64,000 bases of DNA from Isoetes taiwanensis (lineage: Eukaryota > Streptophyta > Lycopodiopsida > Isoetales > Isoetaceae), in the NCBI GenBank assembly GCA_021234155.1, contig JAJEKV010000036.1:6409079-6473078 (forward strand). Reading direction: 5' to 3'. The notes beneath the pieces were generated by a model, which saw only the letters and a program-made list of their open reading frames with translations, made no database searches and was not told the DNA's origin. Numbering within the stretch: the first letter of the stretch is position 1; every line of letters begins with the position of its first letter. Shown here in pieces: positions 23,267-33,914 of this stretch. The position numbers and the translations under genes were made by a program.

Positions 23267-24762
23267 TATCACCTGTGGGAGCTAGTGGGAGCTAGAGCAA
23301 AACTATGTTTCAAAGATGTTTGATCCCTCATGAGATGTTTGATCCCTCGTGCCTATCTGTTGACCGGTTATGCAAGGCGTTGTCAAAATGGATATATCGT
23401 ACCTTACTAAGGCTGGTTCCTCATGGATCTGACATGGTCATCTTTCCCAACTGCCACATCTGTCATGGTCAATCCATTTTTATTTAGCACATCTTTCGGA
23501 ACACATGTTAATGTTCTGAAATTTTTTTAATGAAGATACTATATATCTTGTTACTTTTTGTCATTACTAGTATAAGATAACCTACTTTGTCTAACCTACT
23601 TTGTCTAGGCGGATTTTTTGTTATTCCTATGGAAAATGGAATCCATCTATGTCTATGGCCTTGCTTTGCAGCATAAATCTGCTCTGTAAAATTATTCTCC
23701 TTTGCTTCTATGTTATTAACAGCAGCTTCCATGCTCTGTAAAATTATTCTCCTTTGCTTCTATGTTATTAACAGCAGCTTCCATTCTAACTATTGCAGAA
23801 CTAGTGAAGAAGATTTAACTCGTCCATGATTTGAGCACCGAGTTAACAGTTTTGTGAACATCTATTTCTTTATAAAACATATATTTTGAAGTTCTTAGTT
23901 TATGGATTGTCATGATTTAATCTTGATTTCAATATTGAGTTCTTGTTTTGTGACCCAAAATTGTAGTGCTCATTATGGTCATGGTCCTTGCTGTAATTCT
24001 GGTCAGTTCCTGCCATGTCAAACTGCTGCTACATGCATACTATCAACCTCCAGATCAAATATAATATGCAACTATATTCTGAGAGGAATATGCTCTCTAT
24101 ATAGTTGAAATTGCAATAAAAAGGATGGATCTCTTTAACTTTTCATTTCTGTAATTGTATAGGGTACCTTCAGCATAAGCTTATGATGTATAACGTACAT
24201 GTAATATGGATGTAGTGATGGAAATCTTCAATACAGAATAGTTTGATGGACGTGCAAGACATCTCCATTGGCCTGCATTAGGTAGGTTTTCTTGCCTATA
24301 AAGTTATTCTCCTTTCCTAAATGCTGCAACCACACGATCTGCAATCTCTTGGCCAAATAACCTAGGCATATTAGAGCTTAGATCAATCTCTTGGCCAAAT
24401 AACCTAGGCATATTAGAGCTTAGATCAACCTGTGAACTTGTGAGATTATGCTATCCATGTTGTCTTCTGCGGCATCACCTGCTTCGCTAGTATCAAATTT
24501 CAACAGAATAGCTGTGGAAGAGCAAGCTTCTCATATAAAGTAATGATGACACAAAGTTCTCTGACCCAAAAATGCTTGCAATTTTTTTGCGCACATTCTC
24601 AATCTCTGTATCCTCATAATATTGCTTCAAATATTCTGTATCTAGAACCAGGTTAAGTATTCTAGAAAATTTCCAAGTTACTTAAATACTTGAGCAAAGA
24701 TTAGCTGGCCAGAGATTAGCAAGCTATGTGTGACTGTACCACCTCTAGGGAAATACAAAATA
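23267..24762. other. GPN2 3' flank with short tandem duplications
   Basis: No gene recognised. Contains perfect tandem duplications of 52 bp (23,681-23,732 and 23,733-23,784) and 42 bp (24,342-24,383 and 24,384-24,425), plus shorter ones near 23,290, 23,330 and 23,590. The 3' UTR of GPN2 should end within the first few hundred bases; no single polyadenylation signal stands out. Confidence 0.5.
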
Positions 24763-25060
24763 TGAATCGTGATTTATTGGGAAAAGGAAGTTTTGGAAAG
24801 GTTTATAAGGCAGAATCGTGTGGCTTATTCGGTTGTCATCAAAGAGTTTGAATATGAAGATGTCTTCTGGAAAGAAAAGAATGCAGTAGATAATTTTCTT
24901 TCTACTGATTGTCACATATTGTGCAAGTGCTTGGCCATGCAAAAAATGATGACAAACATTGCTTGGTTCTAGAGCTCATGGATTGTAATCTAAAGTCTCT
25001 TATTGATAGCAAGAAGAAATCAAATGATCCTCCATTCTTTCTTCTTTACGTTTTGACTTT
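24763..25060 (+). pseudogene. Protein kinase N-lobe fragment
   Basis: Three frames in succession read as one kinase. LLGKGSFGKVYKAE (24,772 on) is the Gly-rich loop. VVIKEFEYEDVFWKEKNAVD (24,832 on) carries the ATP-binding Lys, and IVQVLGHAKNDDKHCLVLEL (24,918 on) covers strands 4-5 to the hinge. Two frameshifts separate them, and sequence homologous to kinases ends near 25,050. The style is that of plant TKL/receptor-like kinases. A C-lobe piece in the same orientation lies at 48.07 kb, but a shared origin is unproven. Confidence 0.7.
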
Positions 25061-25288
25061 CTTCTTTACGTTTCTTATATGATTTCCCAGCCCACTTCAG
25101 TAGAATTCCTCGCCTTCACCAACTATCAAGATCAACTCTCATGTATGCAAATGGCATGTATGGGTCAGATATGAGGCATTAATTCTCTGGACCACGTGCA
25201 AAGATGTTCAGAAATCCCTGCAACACCTGAGTGAGATTTATAAAGAAGGGACATGTAAGTAACTCACTAGGCAGTTGGACTAATGCTA

Positions 25289-25560
25289 TTCGAGAATACA
25301 AAAACCTATTCTGGAATATTGTTTGGTGTGATGCATTTGCTGTGTGAGTGCATGAGTCCTATTCCAGAATACACTAGTCCAGACTGTCTGGACAAGACGT
25401 ATTCCGCTGTACATAGAAATAGATAACAAACAATAGCCTACCTTTAAAAAGGAAAATTGAGCACCTTAGTTGCGTATTCCGCTTTCAGAGATTTAGTCGC
25501 CAGCCTAAGCGCCTTCTTTTCTATTCAGAGTTGATGTATTCCGGTTTACATAGCGAAAAT
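25289..25560. repeat. Scattered ATTCCGGAAT-type palindromes, outer 5' group
   Basis: Variants of a GTATTCCGGAATAC palindrome occur at about 25,291 (ATTCGAGAAT), 25,309 (ATTCTGGAAT) and 25,361 (ATTCCAGAAT), with half sites at 25,401, 25,475 and 25,537. The same motif continues in the hairpin cluster and in the introns of the downstream gene. Confidence 0.7.
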
Positions 25561-25622
25561 TATGGACAGGTAAGCATGTAAAGTACATAGTACGTCTTTT
25601 GTCTCTGTTTTAGTTTACTTTT

Positions 25623-25912
25623 GTGGGCAAAGTGCATTCCGGAATGCACTTTGCCTTTCGTTGGAAGGGCAAACACTTTGGCCTTCTCATGTGAGCAAAG
25701 TGTATTCCGAAATACACTTTGCCTTTCGTTGGAAGGGCCTTTGGCCTTCTTGTGTGAGCAAAGTGTATTCAGGAATACACTTTGCCCTTCAGGCGAAAGG
25801 CAAAGTAAGGGCAAAGTGTCCGGAATACACTTTGCTCACATAAGAAGGGCAAAATGTATTCTGAAATACACTTTGCCCATCCAACAAAAGGCAATGTGTA
25901 TTCCGGAATATG
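25623..25912. repeat. Hairpin cluster: six palindromes of the GGCAAAGTG-TATTCCGGAATA-CACTTTGCC type
   Basis: Six related inverted repeats occur at spacings of about 40-70 bp, with centres near 25,641, 25,709, 25,772, 25,822, 25,863 and 25,905. Several extend to arms of 13-15 bases (GGCAAAGTGCATTCC / GGAATGCACTTTGCC). They are separated by CTTTCGTTGGAAGG-like spacers. The cluster ends about 220 bp before the first coding sequence of the ParB-methyltransferase gene, so it sits where a promoter or origin-like region would be. Confidence 0.9.
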
Positions 25913-27488
25913 TTTCTCGGATTTTTGGAAAATAATGTCCTTTTTTTGTTGTTTTTAGCCTACACAAATCACTTTTTAGCTAAATTAGAACACGAAAAAG
26001 CATGCTTGTGCAACTTTTTTCTGGCCGTTTTTTCTTCTTTTTGCTTGCATTTAATGCACAAATTAACAATTCTTATTCTGGAATATAGTTTTCGTTCCTT
26101 TTTTACTCGTGACAGCGTTGTTTTAAACGTTGCTCTGGCAGACAAGAAGGAAGCAAGAAGGCACCAAAGAAAGTGCTTAAGATTGTTCAACGGCCACATC
26201 CAATGAAGCAGACTAGGGACACAGATGTGCCTGCGATTTACGAAAATTTTCAAACACAGTGGTTCGTAACCAGAGGTGCAGGCGGCAAGTACAACACACT
26301 GACTTTTCTTCATGTTTGCAAAAGCCCTGGGAATAAACGCTATGCCGACTCTGAGTTTGTCAACCTTGGGACAATAAAAGATGTTTCTGAGGTTGCTGGT
26401 CAAGAGGTCAAGTGGGGAGGCTATCTTTCAAGACCTCCCAGGGCTACATTGTTGTCGATATTGCAAGCTTCAGAATCGTCAGTGTGCAACCACAGGAACT
26501 GTACAAGTATTTCCCATCACCGGAACAACAAAGCCTAGCTTCCATTATTAGACAGGTTTGTTCCAGTCAGAGCGAGGACTTTCTTGTTAGTGAGTCCAAG
26601 CATGAGGAAGCAGCTGAAGAATCTCCTTCTGCTAGTACTTCTGGGCGGAAAAGGACGGAAGCTCAGAAGAAGAAATAGAGGAGCAGCCCAAGAAACTTAG
26701 CAGGCCAAGAGACACCGTAACTGCTAAGGAACCAAAGAATAGGAAAGTACAGCAGCTTGAAGTAGTAGAGATCCCCAAGGAAAGCACAAAAAAGAGAAAA
26801 GGAAAAGGTAAGGCACCTGGGGTTACAATAAAGGAAAAGAATCTTGATAAGACCTCTGAAAGAATGGAGGTAATAAACAGAGAAAAATTTGTACAAAAGG
26901 GGTGATCTATCTTCCTAAGAATGAAGCTGGTGAACGGCCACTTCAGGTTCGAAAAATCTATGCCGGTCACTTGAGGAACCTGAAGGACAGAATAAGGAGC
27001 AATCTGAATGCTCATGTGGCCCCAATCGTTGTCCTTGTTGACAGGGAGCAGTGCACAACCCCCCAAGACTATGACAGGAAAAATGCAGACACCTACACAC
27101 ACTATGTCTTGGGAGGTAATCACAGCTTCAAAGCAAGAAGGCAACTATATAAAGAGAAGAAGAACCCAAGGTACCTCTCCGTCCTGTGTGCTGTTTACTA
27201 TGGTCTTACTGATGAAGAAGCAAAAATCGTTGCCAACACCCACAATGCTGACAATGAGTACAAATTAAAGATGAGCTTCGTCGACAAGATCAGGTTTATG
27301 CACAGGGAATACGTTATTTTCAAGGAAAAATACGGCGAGGACCTAAATAAGCCAGCGTATAGCTTAAGGAGGCATGCGCCATTGAATGCTGCCTGAAATA
27401 TGACGAAGCCAACAAAAGGCAGTCACTCATTGGCCATGACAACTGGTTCCAATTGGCTTTTAGAGATGGCAAGGTACACACATAACGT

Positions 27489-27498
27489 ATTCCGGAAT
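27489..27498. repeat. ATTCCGGAAT palindrome in intron 1 of the ParB-methyltransferase gene
   Basis: Perfect ATTCCGGAAT, 15 bases inside intron 1 (27,474-27,582). Confidence 0.85.
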
Positions 27499-27880
27499 AA
27501 CAAGTCCTACTAATGTTTTGCTTAGATTTGTTTGTGTCTAGATTTACTTGTCCACTAGGTGACTTAACATTTTCTTGAACAGATATGGGAACTCCAGGCC
27601 GAAATATTTACAATGTTCGAACGCAGGGAGTTGAAGAGCAAGGGAAAGGAGACAACAAAGAAGAAAACCTCAGACGTGCCTAAAAAAGAAATGACTATTA
27701 CCGTCTGGAGGGAATTGCAGAGCTTCTCCGACATAAAACTACTAGAGCGGCTGCTCCAAAAAGTTGTTGACAGGGAGTTCAGCCTCGAAGAAATGTCAAA
27801 GAAATTGCACAAGTAAGTTCTCTGATACAAGCTTTGCTCTTTGGCTGTTGTTGTCCTAGTAGCATCGGTGTAGACTGTGT

Positions 27881-28032
27881 ATTCCAGAATATACAAGCCT
27901 TCTAGTAAACGAGCAATGTGTATTCTAGAATACACTTTGGTGTGTTCGAGCAGAAAAAGCTTTTAAACCTTAGAATTTTTGTCTTAGAACAGACACTCAT
28001 TTACTAGACAAATAAAAACAGTATTCCGGAAT
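27881..28032. repeat. Three ATTCCGGAAT-type palindromes in intron 2
   Basis: ATTCCAGAAT (27,881), ATTCTAGAAT (27,922, inside the 18-base palindrome GTGTATTCTAGAATACAC) and ATTCCGGAAT (28,023) lie in intron 2 (27,813-28,167). Confidence 0.85.
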
Positions 28033-28869
28033 ACAAAATGATTTCACAGTAGCAGCATATTTCATTTCAAGATAGCAAATACAAATTGCTTTACTTCGAA
28101 TTGTTTTCCTTCAGTCTTGTTTTGTTTCACTTACTTCCTAACGCAGTGTTTCCTTTCTGTCTTGCAGCCAGAAAAACGTCATAACATGTCAAACATGTTT
28201 GATGGAGCAGCTAAACGTTGAAACTTAGGAAAGATGCAAGGAGCTCTACCCTGTAGCCACCTCCGACGAGCGCATTCTACAATACGCACCAAATTTTGAG
28301 GGCTGGGTAAGTAATCTCGATTCCTTTCCTCTTCACCAGCGATGTGTTAACAGTTGTAGTTTTGTTTTTTCATACAGAGCAAGAAAAAGAACAAAGACCT
28401 TCCCAAGGGCTTCATGCACTTGGTTAGAACTGCACGGGAAGAGAGGTCATTAGCTGAAAGAAGGATTGTTCATGCAGGACCATCCGACTATGAAAGATTT
28501 TGCATGTTTGATCAAAACAACCTATTTTCGATCATTCATGGCGATTGCACGAACCTAGTCGGAACAGTAAAGCCGCAAAACTTTACTTTGGTTCTTGCAG
28601 ACCTTCCTTATGGGTTTAAGCTTAAAGATAGCTGATACGATGACCAGCCCTTCAAATTTCCCGAGTTCAACGCGTTCATTGATGGCATCAAGAGATCACA
28701 ACGGCTAAACATTGGCATCTAGTTGTGTTCCATTCTAGTATGCAGGCAGGCTTGGTAGAACCAGCTTTTAAAAACCACTTCAGTTCTCCAATTCGAGGCG
28801 GGGATATGAAAACACAGTGCGGTAAGTCTTATTCGAATCTGATTACTAACCTCTTCAATTACGTCTCGT

Positions 28870-28879
28870 ATTCCGAAAT
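28870..28879. repeat. ATTCCGAAAT site in intron 4
   Basis: One-mismatch copy of the palindrome in intron 4 (28,822-28,950). The 71-bp intron 3 has none, and no copy was seen in an exon. Confidence 0.75.
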
Positions 28880-29609
28880 AGGATTACTTTGTTTCTAGTT
28901 TTCGAACTGTTTTCTTGTTTTTTCTAACATCACTTCTAATATTTCACTAGGTACAAAATGAACATCAATTATCATGGTGCAGGACCAAGGTTACTCAGCA
29001 AGGTGGAGTACCTTCATGTTGCTTACTGGAGTTTTGATGGGAAGAGAACCATGGAGCACTTCAAACACTTGCTTTGTCAAAAATTTTCAAACGTCCTAGA
29101 GTTTCCAATGGTCTTACGAAGTTGGGGACCCAAATGCACAAGGCAGGATTGTAAATCACTATGTAAATGCACAAGCTCATCAAACATCTCTTGGACATGT
29201 TTTTGCGTCCAGGAGATTGGGTGCTTGATTCTTTTTCTGGTTCTGGCACTACCATTGCATGTGCACTTAAGAAGGACCACAACCGTAGCCGTGGATATTG
29301 ATAAGGAGGTCAAATTTTGTGAGGATGAGGCCCGGGTGCCTTACCTACTTTACCAGATGAAAATCAAGAGTTAGGGGCCAAGTCTTCATCTGATTATGCT
29401 AAGTGACGTCCTCAGAGATACAGTCTCCTTTCTTGAGCTCACTAGATGACGAGGCCACCTTTGCAAAGCTTAAAGAAGTAGCTTTAGCTACCATTCCAAA
29501 GGACAAGGCAGAAGCAAAAGGTAAGTCTCCAGCAAAGGAACAGACGGCAGAGAAAGAAAGTGCTGAGACCAGCAAAAAAAATGATGAGGACTATGATGTA
29601 GATCTTTGA

Positions 29610-30453
29610 CTACTTTATGCTAAAATCATTATTATTTACTCCAATGGATTGCCATTATTGATGTACAGAATTTTATTAAAAAAATAAAATTATTTTTTCC
29701 TTTCTATTCTGGTGCTTTTTTTTTTGTCTTAATTTCAGTCTTTTCAAGTTGATGCCTAAATTTTGCCTCTTTCATAATTTTCTTTTCATAAGTACAAAGT
29801 TGTCGCCTAATGATGGCCCTAAATGATAGGAAAAAAACTCCGAACCTTTACAAATTCTCAACAACTTTCAAAATTGGCTAATTTTAGAAACGTGGAGTTT
29901 TTTAAAAGGGAATCTATGAAATGGGAGTGTCGCAACACTCCCATTTAATTTGCAACAGTGTTGGCCATTGTTGTGGCCCTACCATATGTCATTTATGCAC
30001 AAATTTGTGAGGGGGTACTTGAAAGGAGTGAATATATTTGTTGCCTAATCTAGTAAATTAACTCAAATGCAGCAGACAAACCAATCTCTGTTATCGACAA
30101 AGTGTGGTTAACTGCAGGTTGTGAACATTTCAGACCAGGATCTAGTTGATGTTAGTGTGTTCATGCTTGAAATTTTAAGATTAGAAGTAACAAAAGCTGG
30201 AGCTGAGAGGAACATATATATTGGGAAGTATGTAGGTGCATGAATCTTGTACTTTCAAATCACTGTATATCTTTCTTATGTACATAATTGTTACTGTAAC
30301 CTCGATACATTTGAATGAAAATTCATATTCAATTATATGTTCTTTGTCACAAAATAAGGCATTACGTCTTCAAAAGAATTCAAGTCTTCAAAAGAAATCA
30401 AGACAAACTCATTTTCACAGCTGAAGCACAGAACTTCAGATGAGTTCTGAAAA
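29610..30453. other. Intergenic, 3' flank of the ParB-methyltransferase gene
   Basis: No gene recognised. An AATAAA-type signal lies at about 29,682 in AT-rich DNA, suitable for 3' end formation of the preceding gene. Confidence 0.4.
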
Positions 30454-32862
30454 TTACAGAATAGTTTTACATTTCATCCTCATCAGAAAGAACTCGGGTA
30501 ATTTCTGTAAGATTTTCTCTTCATCTAAAGGATTCTGCCTATATACAGTCCTGTTTTGACGTTTAGTTGATGTCATATGAAGTCTGATTGCACAGATATG
30601 TGTTGTGAATACTATGCCCTTAGCGTCTTTACTGCAAAGATCGTAGCTGCTGGTTGATCTTACGCCCTTCTTGTAATACATACCTTCTACGACACTATCA
30701 CCGGTGAGTTACCATGCTCCATTGAGTTGGAAGTCTTTATCCACTATCCATTTTGGTTTTGTGCATATCAGAATCCAAAATTCAGCACCCTCATCATTCC
30801 CTTTCGGAGCAACGACAGCAAAATTATCACCAACTCTAAGTGCCGCTGCTAACATCGTGGGATTGGAGGAGGACAAGGACTTGTTGGATTTACGGTCCTC
30901 CTCAATGTCAGCATGCACATTGGAGGATGGTACAATAACTTGAAGTTTTCAGTTATCAACATAGTCCTTGTTCACACAACTGTCCCACATGCCATCCAAG
31001 CAATAGCTGCAGAAGCATGAAAGTTCCCTCGTATGCAACTGCAATGGAGACCCAAGATTGAATGCATGTACAAAATCCTTTCTGCACATCATGTTTTCTT
31101 TCTATCTATATCCTCCACCTTGACTTTCCAAAAGAAGTCCTTTTGCTGGTTTCAGATGTGTTCATCCACTCGGATGTTCCATAAGTAAACATCTCTTCAG
31201 CAACTTCTACTACTTCATGAGCATTACCCAATTTTATGCTGTTGTATTTTAATTACAGTTGTCTTAACCATCTCTTCAACTCAGCAACCTTGCCATCATG
31301 TCACCTTTCCTGTGGTTAGAACAAAAAAAATTCATCATATAGACTTCAGTGTCGTTTGTATACCTAGCCACAAGGTAAAATGGTCTAGAAGCCTTGAATT
31401 GAGATGCTGCACCATCTGAAAATACATAATGTCTCTTTGGCACCCTTCCTTTCTGCTCCAGATATTTGTGGTGCTTCATGAAGCAGTGTTGCACGAACAA
31501 AGTATCGTGTTCCCTATCATCTGATACATCGTAATGTGTTTCCTTGATAATCTCATCTGCCACTGAGTCATACTGATATGTTATTTGAACCAAAATGGTA
31601 ATCTGGTTATTGACCCAGTGCATCGACTGCATCTCCTCTTGTTTCTTGAATGTATAGTTCTCTGCAAAATCCACTACCGAAAGACATGCATCTGTTGGGA
31701 TATTCTCCAAAAGCTCCTTAAATTGTTTTGCCTGCCATTGGTACCTGAAATTATACAGTGGAAAGATTTTTAGATGCTCTTTCAGTTTATCTAGAAGCTC
31801 CTTGGGTTCTGTCTCATTGTATTGATGAGTCAATCTCTTACCAGAACTCAAGACGTTGTCTTTTTCATAGTCAATGTACTCCCATTTCACTTTCCTGTTA
31901 CTGCCACTTTCTTCCATGGGACATGTCTGAAACTTCTTGATTCCACACAGCTCACAATCTCCAAGGATGCATGCCTTCTTATGAAACTCATCTAATTCAC
32001 TCTTTGGACACAATATAGATCTCCACAGGCTTCCTGTACTTGCATTAGAGGAAATTTGAGATCTCATTTCATCCCCATAAGAATCCTCCAATGGAATGGC
32101 TTACCCTCTATTAACTGCAATTAATACAGCACCAACAACTTCATTGCTGTTGTTTTCCCCCCATAACTTTTGATCCACTTGTCAAAATGTTGCGGCGTTT
32201 GTTGCATTAGATGCGGAATGAAAAGATCTTTCCAATGATATATGGTTATGATGTATTTCAACATGGTCATATGCGTTAACCTTAAAAAAATATGATTTTT
32301 TGCTTATTTCTTATATATTTATATCGTAAAAGATGTATGAAGGGTTATCACTAGATAGATCTTGTGAAGACGAACACATTGCTACAAAAAGTTTTTGAAT
32401 CGGAGTTCTGGATCAAAAGTTATAATGAAAAAATGATACTACAGAAGTTAGTTGCATCTGCATTAATTACAGGCTGCCACATGATACTGAAATGAGATAT
32501 ACTGGAGCTCTTCTCTTATTGGACAGTTTAAAAAGCTGACATAGCATTTTAAGCATCCCTTAATGGGACAAAATGTGATCTCATTTTTCCTCTAATGCAA
32601 TTTTATATTGGTATGCCCTGCATTGACCAAGTTCATGTGATCTACATATATCACAGGTGCAAGTGCAATTCTTCGGATGTTTGGATCTCATCCCATTATG
32701 TCCATCCACTAGCATGTGCATCCTCACATGCCGAATACGACAGCAACTATTGAGGTCCTTCAATTTCACAACAGACCAAGGTTTTAGCTTCTCAAAAGCT
32801 CGAAGACGAATCTTAATTTGTGGATATTGGTCATTGAACCACTTGAACAATAGCATCTGCAT
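30454..32862 (-). pseudogene. DFAENY/SDG-motif transposase family, minus-strand copy
   Basis: The N-terminal part (32,862-32,581) has an AFEKLKPWSVVKLKDLNSCC segment and a CTCTCDICRSHELGQC Cys cluster. A 271-residue open frame (32,091-31,276) carries CELCGIKKFQTCP, SVVDFAENYTFKKQEEMQSMHW, a DDREHDTLFVQ block, YVFSDGAASQFK and FFCSNHRKGD. A C-terminal piece (30,918-30,709) has VGDNFAVVAPKGN. The two Asp motifs (DFAENY and FSDG) are the likely catalytic positions of a DDE-type transposase. The family is widespread in invertebrates and early plants as uncharacterised proteins. It is homologous, block for block, to the plus-strand copy at 34-37 kb. Gaps between frames may be introns or damage, and no termini were found for this copy. 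Confidence 0.65.
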
Positions 32863-32884
32863 GAAATGAACAATGAACTGTTAG

Positions 32885-33120
32885 GATGTGTATACCACAC
32901 CACACCACACCATGCACTATACCATGCCCCACACTCATCATTTCACCAGACCGAGCACCTTAATGTTGTGTACGTTACCACACACCACACCACACCATGC
33001 ACCACATACGTCATAACCATCAAACATACGATACTAAACTCATGCCACACCACACACCACAGAGCATATACTATGCACTACACACTCTACACCACACATT
33101 CTACACGCTATACGCTCACA
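32885..33120 (+). repeat. Degenerate (CACAC)n / CCACA microsatellite
   Basis: About 230 bp of imperfect CCACACCACACCATGCAC-like repeats with almost no G. It lies between the minus-strand transposase copy and the copia remnant. Confidence 0.85.
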
Positions 33121-33228
33121 TAGCAGAGGAGATACTACTGGAAGAGGAAACTGCGGAAGAGGAGGAAGAGGTAAGCATTTCAATGTTTTCATCATGTGAA
33201 AATAGATCTAATAATGATGATCTTTTAA
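33121..33228 (+). pseudogene. Ty1/copia remnant, end of gag before the TTAA element
   Basis: An open frame, acidic (ETAEEEEE) and then SMFSSCENRSNNDDLL, runs into the TTAA at 33,225-33,228. Across the inserted element the frame continues at 40,127 into the protease motif ILDSGA, so this short piece is the upstream part of the same copia polyprotein. Sequence further upstream is replaced by the microsatellite. Confidence 0.75.
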
Positions 33229-33914
33229 GGGTAATTTTTTGTTAGTGGTACACAAAAAAGCATGTCGCGACATTGGTGCTGGCGTGGTGCTTTTTGCCCT
33301 TCATCGAATTTCTTCATGCCCGTCACCTATTTTTTCAAGGCGATCCGCGGTTGCTGATCACCCGCCAATTTCCTTCCCATCATCAGGAGCGGTTGATCGT
33401 GAGCCATCTCAAACAATCGGAATCCTCAAGCCATCTCATCAATCCATCTCATCGATCCGAATTTGATCTTTGGAGAATCATGGCTTCAATTTTGAGTCGG
33501 TTGAAAGATTGGCGGGCAATTGAGATAGAATGGCGGGCTTCCACGGTTTATCTTGTTTGAATTGATGTGCTTTCTTTTTAGTGAATTTACCATGAATTGG
33601 GAGGAAAGATTTCTCCAATGCTTCGAAGCATAGTGTCACTTTTGATGCTAAAGATTTCATAAGCGTGTATCGAATTTGGAACACAATCGGAGGAAATTTT
33701 ATGCTTATACTCCCTTGGGCGAGATAATTTTCTCGGTCGGTTCAAAATTGCCCTGTTGTGGAGAATGCGAGATAATTCTTTTTTTCTTCTATTTGCGAAA
33801 AGAAGCGCAAATAGTGAGGGGAATTTATTTTCGGTTCTTATAATGGTAATATCTTGAATTACTGATCAATTGCTTGCAAATTATGATAGCTAACAAGTTA
33901 ACCTCATTTTTCAG

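Larger units (their letters stand above)
26131..29609 (+). pseudogene. ParB-like nuclease domain fused to class-beta DNA methyltransferase, spliced but broken
   Basis: Exons inferred from splice sites: about 26131-27473, 27583-27812, 28168-28306, 28378-28821 and 28951-29609. The first exon holds an unassigned N-terminal domain, a Lys/Glu-rich linker (26,670-26,900) and a ParB-like domain (26,903-27,390). That domain has VRKIYAGHLRNL, a PIVVLVDREQ strand and YVLGGNHSFKARRQL, the GxHR-like ParB motif. A methyltransferase follows: LVLADLPYGF (28,591 on), the catalytic DPPY-like motif IV, lies before PGDWVLDSFSGSGTTIACALKK (29,212 on), the SAM-binding motif I. That order marks class-beta N4-cytosine/N6-adenine enzymes. 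The tail is acidic and Lys-rich (29,403-29,609). Stops at 28,227 and 28,633 and frameshifts near 26,430, 26,903, 27,375, 28,700 and in exon 5 indicate decay, or poor sequence. Such fusions are known mainly from phages, bacteria and mobile elements. Confidence 0.75.

Noticed and set aside
25623-25912. CRISPR-like array
   Set aside because: Repeats are palindromic, of uneven spacing, with similar rather than unique spacers, in a eukaryotic setting.
25289-28879. Canonical bacterial parS sites
   Set aside because: The palindrome does not match the parS consensus; only the general idea of ParB plus palindromes applies.
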